Origin: Malikia sp041190985
GTDB taxonomy: Bacteria; Pseudomonadota; Gammaproteobacteria; Burkholderiales; Burkholderiaceae_C
Direction of reading: 5' to 3'
Assembly: GCA_041190985.1 (NCBI GenBank)
Contig: JBEEPT010000061.1
Coordinates: forward strand, 1 to 44,496
DNA length: 44,496 nucleotides
A program made the translations under genes and the position numbers. Positions 34,478-42,382 of the stretch are shown here, one piece after another; position 1 is the stretch's first letter; each line of letters begins with the position of its first letter. The notes beneath the pieces are model-generated. The model saw only the letters and a program-made list of their open reading frames with translations, made no database searches and was not told where the DNA came from.

Positions 34478-35581
34478 ATGTCTGCCCCCCGTTTTCATGA
34501 GCTCAAGGTCAAGCAAGTCAGCCCGGAAGCGGCTGGCTCGGTGGCCATCACCTTCGACATTCCCGCCCACATGCGCGAGGAGTTCCACTTCGAGCCGGGC
34601 CAGTTCCTGACGCTGCGCGCGCAGATCGACGGCCAGGACGTGCGCCGCAACTACTCGATCAGCAGCCCGCGCAGTCGCCTGCTCAAGGGCGGCGAGCTCG
34701 AGGTCGGCATCCGCCCGGTCGAGGGCGGCCTGTTCTCCAACTGGGCCGCGACCGTGGTCAAGGTCGGCGACAGCCTCAGCGTGCTGCCGCCCGACGGCCG
34801 CTTCACGGTCAGGAAGCCGCGCGCCATCCACCGAGTCGGCTTTGCCGCCGGCTCCGGCATCACGCCCATCCTGTCGATCGCCGCGACCACGCTGGAAGAG
34901 CAGCCCGAGTCCAAGTTCACCCTGGTCTACGGCAACCGCCGCATGTCGAGCGTGATGTTCAACGAGGCGCTGCAGGACCTCAAGGACCGCTACGCCGGCC
35001 GCTTCACCATGATCCACGTGCTGTCGCGCCAGGCCCAGGAAGTCGACCTGCTGCAGGGCCGCATCGACGGCGTCAAGGTGCGCGCCATCATCGACGCGCT
35101 GCTGCCGGCCAGGAGCATGGACGAGGTCTTCATCTGCGGCCCCGAGGCCATGATCGAAGCGACCGAGAAGGCGCTGATCGAAGCCGGCGTACCCGAGAAC
35201 CGTGTCCACAGCGAGCGCTTCGCGACCTCGGCGGCGCAGGCGGCCAAGGTGCAGGCCGACACCGACGCCGCCGCCAGCAGGACGGCCGCCGCCAAGGAGG
35301 TGCAGATGACCGTGGTGGTGGACGGCAAGCCATACGACATTCCCGTCAGCCGCGACGAGCACCTGCTCGACGCCGCGCTCGGCGCCGGCCTCGACCTGCC
35401 GTTCTCCTGCAAGGCCGGTGTCTGCTGCACCTGCCGCTGCAAGGTGGTCGAGGGCAGCGCCGTCATGGACAAGAACTTCACGCTCGAGGCCGACGAGGTT
35501 GCGCAAGGCTATGTGCTGAGCTGTCAAGCGCGCGCCGCCGCCAACACCATGAAACTGGTGATCAGCTTCGACGAGCGTTGA
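34478..35581 (+). CDS. paaE: Phenylacetyl-CoA epoxidase reductase subunit PaaE
   Basis: A 367-residue reductase with a flavin domain (RRNYSIS), an NAD(P)H domain (GSGITPILSI, then YGNRR) and a C-terminal plant-type 2Fe-2S ferredoxin domain (FSCKAGVCCTCRC, last ligand in LSCQA). It feeds electrons from NADPH to the diiron epoxidase. CCGGAGAC precedes the ATG at 34478. The last 28 codons use GTT, CAA and TAT, unlike the GTG/CAG/TAC habit of the rest, and the segment 35483-35581 is repeated at 38316-38414. Its 3' end therefore looks replaced during insertion of the downstream acylase gene, though the reading frame is intact. Confidence 0.95.
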   Translation: MSAPRFHELKVKQVSPEAAGSVAITFDIPAHMREEFHFEPGQFLTLRAQIDGQDVRRNYSISSPRSRLLKGGELEVGIRPVEGGLFSNWAATVVKVGDSLSVLPPDGRFTVRKPRAIHRVGFAAGSGITPILSIAATTLEEQPESKFTLVYGNRRMSSVMFNEALQDLKDRYAGRFTMIHVLSRQAQEVDLLQGRIDGVKVRAIIDALLPARSMDEVFICGPEAMIEATEKALIEAGVPENRVHSERFATSAAQAAKVQADTDAAASRTAAAKEVQMTVVVDGKPYDIPVSRDEHLLDAALGAGLDLPFSCKAGVCCTCRCKVVEGSAVMDKNFTLEADEVAQGYVLSCQARAAANTMKLVISFDER

Positions 35582-35632
35582 TCCCGGGGCCCCTGTGCCG
35601 GCCAACAGACACATTGACATAGGAGACAACAA

Positions 35633-38227
35633 TTGCGCCCCTCTTTTTCCACCCCGTTTTATCCAAAATCTGGGGCCAGACCCTTGCGCCACATGCTGAC
35701 GGCCAGCGGCCTGGCACTGAGCCTGCTCGCACCGCTCACGGCCGTAGCGAAGGAGCCCCCGGCCAAGTCGCTGCGCAGCGGCCAAGTGCGGATTCTGCGT
35801 GATGCCCACGGCATGCCCCATGTCTATGCCAGCACCACATCGGACCTGTTCTACGGCTACGGTTACGCTGTGGCGCAGGACCGGCTGTTCCAGATGGAAA
35901 TGGCGCGGCGCAGTACCCAGGGCAAGGTGGCTGCCGTGCTCGGTGAAAAGTTCGTCGCCTTCGACCGCAGCATCCGCGGCAACTTTTCGCCCGAGCGCAT
36001 CCAGGCCCAACTTGATGCCCTGCCGCGTGCCGAGCGCGACATCCTGGGCGGCTATGCCGCGGGCATGAATGCCTGGATCGCCCAGGTGCGCCGCGAGCCC
36101 GCCAAGTTGATGCCCAAGCAGTTCACCGAGCTGGGCTTCGAGCCCGCCGACTGGACGGCTTACGACGTCGCGATGATCTTCGTCGGCACCATGGCCAATC
36201 GCTTTTCCGACATGAACGGCGAAATCGACAACCTGGCCCTGCTGACCGCGCTGGATGAACGCCATGGCCGCGATACCGCCTGGCAGATCTTCAATCAGCT
36301 CAAGTGGCAGGTCGATCCCAAGGCGCCGACGACGGTGGCGCCAGAGGAGGGCAGCTACCAGCACACGCCCGTGCCGGCCGAACGCTCGCTGGCCTACGCC
36401 TTGCCGCGCTATGACGGCACGCCGCCGATGTTGGAGCGCCTGGCTCTCGACCCCGCCGACCGCAGCCTGCTCGATGCCACGCCGCAGGGCAACCGCAGCG
36501 CCTTGCTGGCCCAGATCGAAGCCACCGGGGTGCAAGGCAGCGCCGGCTTCCCGACCACCAGCAATATGTGGATCGTCGGTCGCGACAAGGCGCGCGGCGC
36601 CAAATCCATCCTTGTCAACGGTCCGCAGTTCGGCTGGTTTGCGCCAGCCTACACCTATGGCATCGGCCTGCATGGCGCGGGCTTCGACATCGTCGGCAAC
36701 ACGCCGTTCGCCTATCCCTGCATCCTGTTCGGCCACAACGGCCGCATCAGCTGGGGCTCCACCGCCGGCGTCGGCGATGGCGTGGATATCTTTGCCGAGA
36801 AGCTCGATCCTGCCGACAGCACCCGCTACTGGCATGACGGCCAGTGGAAGCGCATGGAAAAGCGCAGCGAGACCATCGAGATCAAGGGCAGTGCGCCGGT
36901 GACGCTGGACGTCTACCGCACCGTGCATGGCCTGGTCACCAAGGTCGACGCCAAGAACGGCGTGGCCTATGCCAAGGCCCGCACCTGGGAAGGCTTCGAG
37001 ATCCAGTCGCTGCTGGCCTGGACCCACAAGGGCCAGGCGCGCAACTGGAACGAGTGGAAGGCCCAGGCGGAGCGCCACGCCCTGACCATCAACTGGTACT
37101 ACACCGACCGCGAAGGCAATATCGGCTACGCCCACACCGGCTTCTACCCACAGCGCCGCCCGGGCCATGACCCGCGACTGCCGGTGACGGGCACCGGCGA
37201 GATGGACTGGCTGGGCCGCCTGCCCTTTGCCAGCAACCCGCAGGTCTACAACCCGCGCCAGGGCTACATCGCCAACTGGAACAACTCGCCGATGAAGGGC
37301 TATCCCTCCACCGACCTGTTCGCGGTGATGTGGACCCAGTCGGATCGCCTGACCGAGCTTGAAGCCCGCCTGCGCGAGAAGCTGCAGCGCGATGGCGGCA
37401 TCGACGCCGACGGCATGTGGTCGCTGCTCAAGCCCACCAGCCTGGCCGATGTCAACCTGCGCCATTTCCTGCCCTTTCTGCAGCGCGCCGTCGCCACCCT
37501 GCCGGCCGACGACCCGCGGGCCCGCCGCGTGGCCTGGCTGGCCAAGTGGAACGGCATGAACAGCGACGAACAAGGGCGCGGCAGCTATGACCACGCCGGT
37601 GGCGCCCTGCTTGACGCCTGGCTGCGTGCCATGCTCAAGGCCACTCTGGCGCAAGACCTGCCTGGCGATTTCTTCAAGTGGTATGCCTCGGCCGGCTATG
37701 CCACCCCGGCGGCGCCCAACGGCGGGTCGGTCAATGTCTCGCCGGGCGGCAAGGTGCTGTTCAATGTGCTGGCGGGCGCTGCCGCGGGCGTCCCGCAAAA
37801 GCACGATTTCCTGCACGGCCGGCCCCAGGCCGAGGTGGTGCTGGAGGCACTCGATGCCGCCTGGGCCGAGCTGAGCCCGCGCTATGGCGAGGACCTCGAC
37901 GCCTGGCGCGTGCCGGTGGCGCCGCTGGCGTTCATGAGCAACAACTTCTTCGGCGTGCCGCAAGGCAGTGCCGACGAGGCGCGCCGCGTTGCCGTGACCA
38001 TGAACCGAGGCACCGAGAACAACATGACCGTGTTCACCGACCGGGGCGTGCGTGCCTTCGACGTGGTGGCGCCCGGCCAGAGCGGCTTCATCGCTCCGGA
38101 CGGAACCGCCTCGCCCCATGCCCGCGACCAGTTCGACCTCTACGTCAACTTCGGCAACAAACCCGTCTGGTTCACCGACAAAGAGGTACAGCGCAACAGC
38201 AGCAGCGTCCTGCGCCTGCAGCGTTAA
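35633..38227 (+). CDS. pga: Penicillin G acylase (penicillin amidase)
   Basis: An 864-residue precursor of an Ntn-hydrolase. A signal peptide ends at about AVA-K40, the alpha chain follows, then a spacer, and the beta chain begins at Ser310 in TTSNMWIVG, the N-terminal nucleophile freed by self-cleavage. The beta chain shows VNGPQFGWFAPAYTYGIGLHG, GNTPFAYP, GHNGRISWGSTAG and YIANWNNSPMKGYP, all like E. coli and Alcaligenes PGA. It hydrolyses phenylacetyl amides, including penicillin G, in the periplasm. The start is TTG at 35633 with AGGAG seven bases upstream. It sits between paaE and a paaF-like gene, so released phenylacetate would be consumed by the operon. Codon use and flanking repeats indicate late insertion. 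Confidence 0.95.
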   Translation: MRPSFSTPFYPKSGARPLRHMLTASGLALSLLAPLTAVAKEPPAKSLRSGQVRILRDAHGMPHVYASTTSDLFYGYGYAVAQDRLFQMEMARRSTQGKVAAVLGEKFVAFDRSIRGNFSPERIQAQLDALPRAERDILGGYAAGMNAWIAQVRREPAKLMPKQFTELGFEPADWTAYDVAMIFVGTMANRFSDMNGEIDNLALLTALDERHGRDTAWQIFNQLKWQVDPKAPTTVAPEEGSYQHTPVPAERSLAYALPRYDGTPPMLERLALDPADRSLLDATPQGNRSALLAQIEATGVQGSAGFPTTSNMWIVGRDKARGAKSILVNGPQFGWFAPAYTYGIGLHGAGFDIVGNTPFAYPCILFGHNGRISWGSTAGVGDGVDIFAEKLDPADSTRYWHDGQWKRMEKRSETIEIKGSAPVTLDVYRTVHGLVTKVDAKNGVAYAKARTWEGFEIQSLLAWTHKGQARNWNEWKAQAERHALTINWYYTDREGNIGYAHTGFYPQRRPGHDPRLPVTGTGEMDWLGRLPFASNPQVYNPRQGYIANWNNSPMKGYPSTDLFAVMWTQSDRLTELEARLREKLQRDGGIDADGMWSLLKPTSLADVNLRHFLPFLQRAVATLPADDPRARRVAWLAKWNGMNSDEQGRGSYDHAGGALLDAWLRAMLKATLAQDLPGDFFKWYASAGYATPAAPNGGSVNVSPGGKVLFNVLAGAAAGVPQKHDFLHGRPQAEVVLEALDAAWAELSPRYGEDLDAWRVPVAPLAFMSNNFFGVPQGSADEARRVAVTMNRGTENNMTVFTDRGVRAFDVVAPGQSGFIAPDGTASPHARDQFDLYVNFGNKPVWFTDKEVQRNSSSVLRLQR

Positions 38228-38315
38228 CCGGCCCTCCGCCCTTCATCTTCTTCGTTATGGTCTGCATCCGCTCGAGCTCGTTGAGCAGAGGCGGTTCATT
38301 TCCTGAACCCCCGCG

Positions 38316-38414
38316 CTGGAAGCGGGTGAAGTGGCGCAGGGCTACGTGCCGAGCTGTCAGGCGCGCGCCGCCGCCAACACCATGAAACTGGTGATCAGCT
38401 GCGACGAGCGTTGA
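38316..38414 (+). pseudogene. Degenerate second copy of the paaE 3' end
   Basis: Thirty-three codons including the stop align without gaps to 35483-35581 of paaE, with 12 mismatches in 99 bases, and only one mismatch in the last 57. It reads LEAGEVAQGYVPSCQARAAA, then NTMKLVISCDER. Leu-to-Pro and Phe-to-Cys changes suggest loss of selection. It has no start and follows an in-frame stop, so it is not expressed as a protein. With paaE it brackets the acylase gene. The 88 bases before it (38228-38315) hold nothing I recognise. Confidence 0.9.
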
Positions 38415-38523
38415 TCGGCCGCCCGCCGGCAGCGGGCGCTTGACCTCGAAATGACGGCCGCCCGCTTGGGCCGGAAGCTGTTCCGGCTACAGTGAGGCGG
38501 TCGCATTCACATCAGAGATACCC

Positions 38524-39306
38524 ATGTCTTCTTCCCCCGAATTTATCCAGGTTCGCACCGAAGGCCGCGTCGGCCTGGTCACGCTCAACCGTCCCAAGCA
38601 GCTCAACGCGCTCAACGACCAGCTGGTCGACGAACTGGTCGCGGCGCTCAAGGCCTTCGATGCCGACGACCAGATCGGCTGCATGATCGTCACCGGCAGC
38701 GAGAAGGCCTTCGCGGCCGGCGCCGACATCGGCGCCATGGCCAGCTACGGCTTCGCCGATGTCTACAAGGACGACTACATCACGCGCAACTGGGACGCCA
38801 TTCGCAGCGTGCGCAAGCCCGTGATCGCCGCGGTCAGCGGCTTCGCGCTCGGTGGCGGCTGCGAGCTCGCCATGCTGTGCGACTTCATCATCGCGGCCGA
38901 CAACGCCCGCTTCGGCCAGCCCGAGATCAAGCTGGCCGTGATCCCGGGCGCCGGCGGCACCCAGCGCCTGCCGCGCGCGGTGGGCAAGTCCAAGGCCATG
39001 GACATGGTGCTGACCGGCCGCATGATGGACGCGCAGGAAGCGGAGCGCGCCGGCCTGGTCAGCCGCGTGGTGGCGCTCGACAAGCTGATGGACGAGGCGC
39101 TGGGCGCGGCGCTGACGATCTGCAATTACTCGCTGCCCAGCGTGATGGCGGCCAAGGAATCGGTCAACCGCGCCTTCGAGGGCACGCTGGCCGATGGCGT
39201 GATGTTCGAGCGTCGTCTGTTCCACGCGCTGTTCGCGACCGCCGACCAGAAGGAGGGCATGGCCGCCTTCGTCGAGAAGCGGCCGGCCGCCTTCCGGCAT
39301 TGCTGA
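38524..39306 (+). CDS. paaF: Enoyl-CoA hydratase, PaaF-like
   Basis: A 260-residue classical crotonase. Both catalytic glutamates are present, in FALGGGCELAMLCD and EIKLAVIPGAGGTQRLPRAVG, and the oxyanion block KAFAAGADIGAMASYG is typical. It most likely hydrates 2,3-dehydroadipyl-CoA to 3-hydroxyadipyl-CoA, the step before PaaH, and completes the lower pathway. The gene is now separated from paaE by the acylase insertion but lies in the same direction. General short-chain enoyl-CoA hydratase activity is the alternative. The ATG at 38524 fits the family start. Confidence 0.85.
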   Translation: MSSSPEFIQVRTEGRVGLVTLNRPKQLNALNDQLVDELVAALKAFDADDQIGCMIVTGSEKAFAAGADIGAMASYGFADVYKDDYITRNWDAIRSVRKPVIAAVSGFALGGGCELAMLCDFIIAADNARFGQPEIKLAVIPGAGGTQRLPRAVGKSKAMDMVLTGRMMDAQEAERAGLVSRVVALDKLMDEALGAALTICNYSLPSVMAAKESVNRAFEGTLADGVMFERRLFHALFATADQKEGMAAFVEKRPAAFRHC

Positions 39307-39347
39307 TGTCCGGCGCGGGCGCCGGCCAGGACTGAGGGAGGACCAAG

Positions 39348-39992
39348 GTGTACGGCATCACCGATCTCGCGACCTTCGTCCTCGGCACCATCTTCATCGT
39401 CCTGTTGCCGGGGCCGAACTCGCTCTTCGTCATGACCCTCGCCTCGCGCCTGGGCGTGGCGACCGGCTATCGCGGCGCGGCCGGCATCTTCGCCGGCGAC
39501 ACGGTGCTGATGGTGCTGTCGGCCGCGGGCGCCGCCTCGCTGCTGCGCAGCACGCCCGTGCTGTTCCTGGGCTTCAAGTACGCGGGCGCGCTCTATCTGG
39601 CCTGGCTCGGGCTGGGCATGGTGCGCTCGGCGCGGCGCGTCTGGCGTGCCGGCGTGTCAGCGGCCGAGTCCGGCCTGTCCGCTGGCGCGAGCCGGCCCTT
39701 TCGCACCGCCTTGCTCATCAGCCTGATGAACCCCAAGGCGATCCTGTTCTTCGTCTCCTTCTTCATCCAGTTCGTCTCGCCCGACTACCCGCATCCGGCG
39801 CTGTCCTTCCTGCTGCTCGGCCTGATCGTGCAGGTCTGCAGCGCCCTCTACCTGAGCGCGCTGATCTTCGGCGGTGCCGGACTGGCACGCCAGTTCCGCC
39901 AGCACAGCCGGCTCTCGGCGCTGGCCATGGGCGGCATGGGGGCGTTGTTCATCGGCTTCGGCGTCAGGCTGGTCGGGGCGTCGCTGGCCTGA
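39348..39992 (+). CDS. leuE: LysE-family amino-acid exporter, LeuE-like
   Basis: A 214-residue inner-membrane protein with six predicted transmembrane segments. FIVLLPGPNSLFVMTLASR (helix 1 and the PGPN motif), AGIFAGDTVLMVLSAAGAASLL and NPKAILFFVSFFIQFV match the RhtB/LysE family and are closest to LeuE, which exports leucine and related amino acids. The start is GTG at 39348 with GGAGG upstream. It follows paaF by 41 bases in the same direction, but function in phenylacetate metabolism is not implied. Substrate is a guess from resemblance. Confidence 0.88.
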   Translation: MYGITDLATFVLGTIFIVLLPGPNSLFVMTLASRLGVATGYRGAAGIFAGDTVLMVLSAAGAASLLRSTPVLFLGFKYAGALYLAWLGLGMVRSARRVWRAGVSAAESGLSAGASRPFRTALLISLMNPKAILFFVSFFIQFVSPDYPHPALSFLLLGLIVQVCSALYLSALIFGGAGLARQFRQHSRLSALAMGGMGALFIGFGVRLVGASLA

Positions 39993-40041
39993 GCGGCCGC
40001 TGCCGGCCCTGCCGGGCAGGCGGCGGCTGCGTGCATACTGG

Positions 40042-40096
40042 CGTCCTGTTTCCGTCCTGTTTCCGTCCTGTTTCCGTCCTGTTTCCGTCCTGTTTC
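40042..40096 (+). repeat. Five perfect copies of an 11-bp tandem repeat
   Basis: The unit CGTCCTGTTTC is repeated five times head to tail without mismatch and ends four bases before the ATG of the RskA-like gene. The unit length is close to one helical turn and is not a multiple of three. Confidence 0.97.
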
Positions 40097-40100
40097 CGAC

Positions 40101-40634
40101 ATGCCTGCCAGTCCAGCCCCGCATCCGAACCCGCCACCGCGTGGCCCCCGTCTTGTCAGCGCCTGGTGGCGTGCGCTCGCCATCGCCCTGCTGCTTGTGC
40201 TGCTGGTCGGCGCGGCGGCCAGCCTCAGCATGCTCGAGCAGCTCAGGGCCCAGATCGGGCATCTGCAGTCCAGGCTGGTGCAGCTGCCCCGGATCCGCCA
40301 GCTCGCGGTCCTGCTCGACCAGGCGCAGCGGCCGGCCCTGCTCGTCACGCATGACCCGGCCAGCGGCGTGCTGCAGCTGCAGCGGCTCAACGAGGTGAAG
40401 GAGGGCCGGGAGGACAGCCTGCAGCTGTGGGCGCTGGCCGAGGGCCAGCCGCCGCGCTCGCTCGGCGTGATCACCAGCCACTACAAGACCTCGCAGCTGC
40501 CGGTGGCGGCTGCCGCCTTGGCCGGCGTGGCGGAGCTGGCCATCAGCGTCGAGGACAAGGGCGGCGCTGCCGGGGGCCGGGGCCCCCGCCTGCCTTATCT
40601 GTTCCGGGGCTGGCTGGTCGTCAAGGCGATCTGA
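40101..40634 (+). CDS. RskA-like anti-sigma factor C-terminal domain protein
   Basis: A 177-residue membrane protein with a Pro-rich cytoplasmic N-terminus (about 1-22), one transmembrane segment (ALAIALLLVLLVGAAASL, about 26-43) and a periplasmic domain whose DSLQLWALAEGQPPRSLGVI and AELAISVEDKGGAAGG resemble the RskA/anti-sigma-K C-terminal domain. The zinc-finger anti-sigma part and the partner sigma factor are both missing, so it is either a degenerate anti-sigma protein or a stand-alone periplasmic sensor. The start ATG at 40101 follows the tandem repeat directly and has no Shine-Dalgarno sequence. Function unknown. Confidence 0.72.
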   Translation: MPASPAPHPNPPPRGPRLVSAWWRALAIALLLVLLVGAAASLSMLEQLRAQIGHLQSRLVQLPRIRQLAVLLDQAQRPALLVTHDPASGVLQLQRLNEVKEGREDSLQLWALAEGQPPRSLGVITSHYKTSQLPVAAAALAGVAELAISVEDKGGAAGGRGPRLPYLFRGWLVVKAI

Positions 40635-40685
40635 GCCCGGCTCGTGCTGCCGTGCGCTCGTTACCGCCGCAGCCCGCGGCCACGT

Positions 40686-41168
40686 TCAGGACCGCACTGC
40701 AGGCAAGGCCGCTGCCGCAGCCTTGGCCGCTTTGGCTGCCCTGGGTGCCCGTGCGGGCTGGCGCGTCGGCGGCCACTGCGAGAACGCCACGGGCTGCGCG
40801 CGCGTGCTCGCGCCTGCCCATTCCTTGGCCTTGCACATGTCGGTGAACCTCATCACCGGATAGGCCAGCTGACCCGTGGCGAGCAGCCTATCGGTCAGGG
40901 TCTTGACCGCTGGCAGGCTGGCGACCAGGGCATGGCGGAATTCGTACGCCTGCGCGATGTGGGCCGCATTGCCCGTGAACTGCTCCGCAGACAGCGACTC
41001 GGCGTCGAGCAGGGCCCGGCAGTCGCGAAAGTCGTCGATGATGAAGCGGGCCTGCGCCAGCCGGCGGTCCGACTGTATTTCCCGATTCGAGCCCAGCAAC
41101 TGGGCCACGCTGACAGTACCTATGTGCCACCGGACTATGCCGTCATCCATCCAGACATGCTCGATCAC
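40686..41168 (-). CDS. Hypothetical protein with an alanine/lysine-rich tail
   Basis: A 160-residue protein that starts with GTG at 41168, where GGGAGG lies five bases upstream; a GTG six bases earlier overlaps that site. The body (IEHVWMDDGIVRWHIGTVSVAQLLGSN, then ALLDAESLSAEQFTGNAAHI and AQAYEFRHALVASLPAVKTLT) looks like an alpha/beta fold, perhaps STAS-like. The C-terminal 30 residues (ARAPRAAKAAKAAAAALPAVRS) are rich in Ala and Lys, like histone-H1-type tails. No family is recognised. It is convergent with the RskA-like gene. Confidence 0.65.
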   Translation of the reverse strand: MIEHVWMDDGIVRWHIGTVSVAQLLGSNREIQSDRRLAQARFIIDDFRDCRALLDAESLSAEQFTGNAAHIAQAYEFRHALVASLPAVKTLTDRLLATGQLAYPVMRFTDMCKAKEWAGASTRAQPVAFSQWPPTRQPARAPRAAKAAKAAAAALPAVRS

Positions 41169-41557
41169 GCTCACCTCCCTTGGTTATTCTTTTCACCAGC
41201 AGACTTGCGCTGCCCTAGCTTTTAGTCAACTTGGTCATGATATGAAACGATAGAAATACCGTCAACATCCTTCCCCAAATTTGTGCTTGATGGGGGAGGT
41301 TGAAGTTCTTCATCCCGGATGTTGCTGCTTCGTCCGGCCTGGATCCAGGCGGAATGCGGGTCCGAGATAGCGCTGGCATGGGAACGCAGACGGGTCACCA
41401 CCAAGACTAACCCATAGACGTGGTGCGGGTAGCGAGGCGAGGGCGGTAAGGCCCCGGCTGCTGGCACGTGGCGCAGCCGCGTGCATGAAACTGCGCAGGC
41501 CTGGCTAGGGAATGCCGGCTGCGCTGTGGAACGTGCCGCGTCGCAGGCCAGGCTCGA
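41169..41557. other. Intergenic region with a perfect palindrome
   Basis: These 389 bases lie between two minus-strand genes. I see no coding sequence. A 14-bp perfect palindrome, GCCTGGATCCAGGC, is at 41337-41350; its 12-bp core recurs at 42238-42249 beyond the cytochrome gene. The stretch 41210-41290 is more AT-rich than the surroundings and probably holds the promoter for the hypothetical protein. Confidence 0.5.
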
Positions 41558-42085
41558 TCAGTGGGCCGGCTGGCCGGGACCCTGGCTGCCGCTGGCGCGT
41601 GCCGACAGATAGGCGTAGAGGTCCATGATATGGGCGCTCACGCCCGGATCTTCGCGCCAACTCGGCATGATCATGGGGCTTTCCTGGCGCTTGAGGATCT
41701 GCTCGGTACGTGCCTCGGCGGGCAAGCCATAACTGCGCCTCACGGCGGCCAGTTCCCAGTCATAGCGCCTGAGCACGCTATCGACGAAACGAGGGGGCAC
41801 CATGCCACCCATGCGCGCCACCAGGTCGGGTCCGCTTTTGGTGCCGGTGGCGTCCGGACCGTGGCAGCGGGCACATTTGTCCTGGAAGGCGCGCCAGCCC
41901 AGGTAGACCTCGCTCGCTGGCGTCGTGGCCCCCGAAGCCGGCTGGGTGCCGCGCTCGCTCGCCGGTTCGCTGGCGCAGCCGGCGCTCAGGAGCAGCAACA
42001 ACGCCGAGATCGCGGCCAGTGCGGGGAGCGTGCGTCGGGGCAGGGCGTCAGGCCACGCGGCGGTGGCCGAGGAAGCGACCTTCAT
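41558..42085 (-). CDS. Lipoprotein mono-haem cytochrome c
   Basis: A 175-residue exported cytochrome c. A long signal (hydrophobic ISALLLLLSAG) ends in a lipobox with Cys37, so the protein is lipid-anchored, followed by a Ser/Thr/Pro linker. One haem-binding CARCH is at residues 71-75, and the likely axial Met is in MPSWREDPG. The class I fold ends near MDLYAYLSAR. Its partner oxidoreductase is not apparent; the membrane dehydrogenase at 1102 lacks its cytochrome but is 39 kb away. The ATG at 42085 has AAGGAGA upstream; the frame extends 26 codons farther without family signal. Confidence 0.88.
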   Translation of the reverse strand: MKVASSATAAWPDALPRRTLPALAAISALLLLLSAGCASEPASERGTQPASGATTPASEVYLGWRAFQDKCARCHGPDATGTKSGPDLVARMGGMVPPRFVDSVLRRYDWELAAVRRSYGLPAEARTEQILKRQESPMIMPSWREDPGVSAHIMDLYAYLSARASGSQGPGQPAH

Positions 42086-42382
42086 GCTGATCTCCTTCTG
42101 GCGGGCAGGCGCGGAGCCGGAATTCGCGCATTGGGCTATCAACCCGTCTTGTGCATTCTCCATGACTGTCCCGGGTGCGGCAAGCCATGTTGAAGCGAAA
42201 ATATCATTTCATCTTCAGTTGCTACTTGCTCAGCCTGCCTGGATCCAGGTTTTTTGATGACGTTGTCGAACTGGTATTCACTCCGAGTACGATGTGCAAT
42301 GCACTGCAAGTCTGCCTTCCCCTGAGCGGTGAATCGCTGGGAAGCGCCAGCGTTGGAGACTTGAAATATGCACGTTCCAGTG
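42086..42382. other. AT-richer spacer between the Wadjet genes and the cytochrome gene
   Basis: These 297 bases include a stretch visibly poorer in G+C (about 42190-42300). Open frames here, including one of about 70 codons, show no family signal. GCCTGGATCCAGG followed by TTTTTT at 42237-42254 could be a weak plus-strand terminator hairpin. The base change may mark the edge of an acquired defence island. Confidence 0.45.

Noticed and set aside
34454..38119. Very long open frame on the minus strand opposite paaE and pga
   Set aside because: It is antisense to two certain genes, has low-complexity His/Ala/Val/Gly/Asp composition typical of GC-rich shadow frames, and shows no family motif.
35582..38315. 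Insertion sequence or transposase carrying pga
   Set aside because: No transposase fragment or terminal inverted repeat is visible; the flanking repeats are copies of paaE coding sequence and suggest homologous recombination.
40042..40096. CRISPR-like array
   Set aside because: The 11-bp units are contiguous with no spacers, so this is a simple tandem repeat.
41558..42085. Cytochrome c as the missing subunit of the dehydrogenase at 1102
   Set aside because: It is 39 kb away and has one haem, whereas dehydrogenase partners of this type usually carry three.
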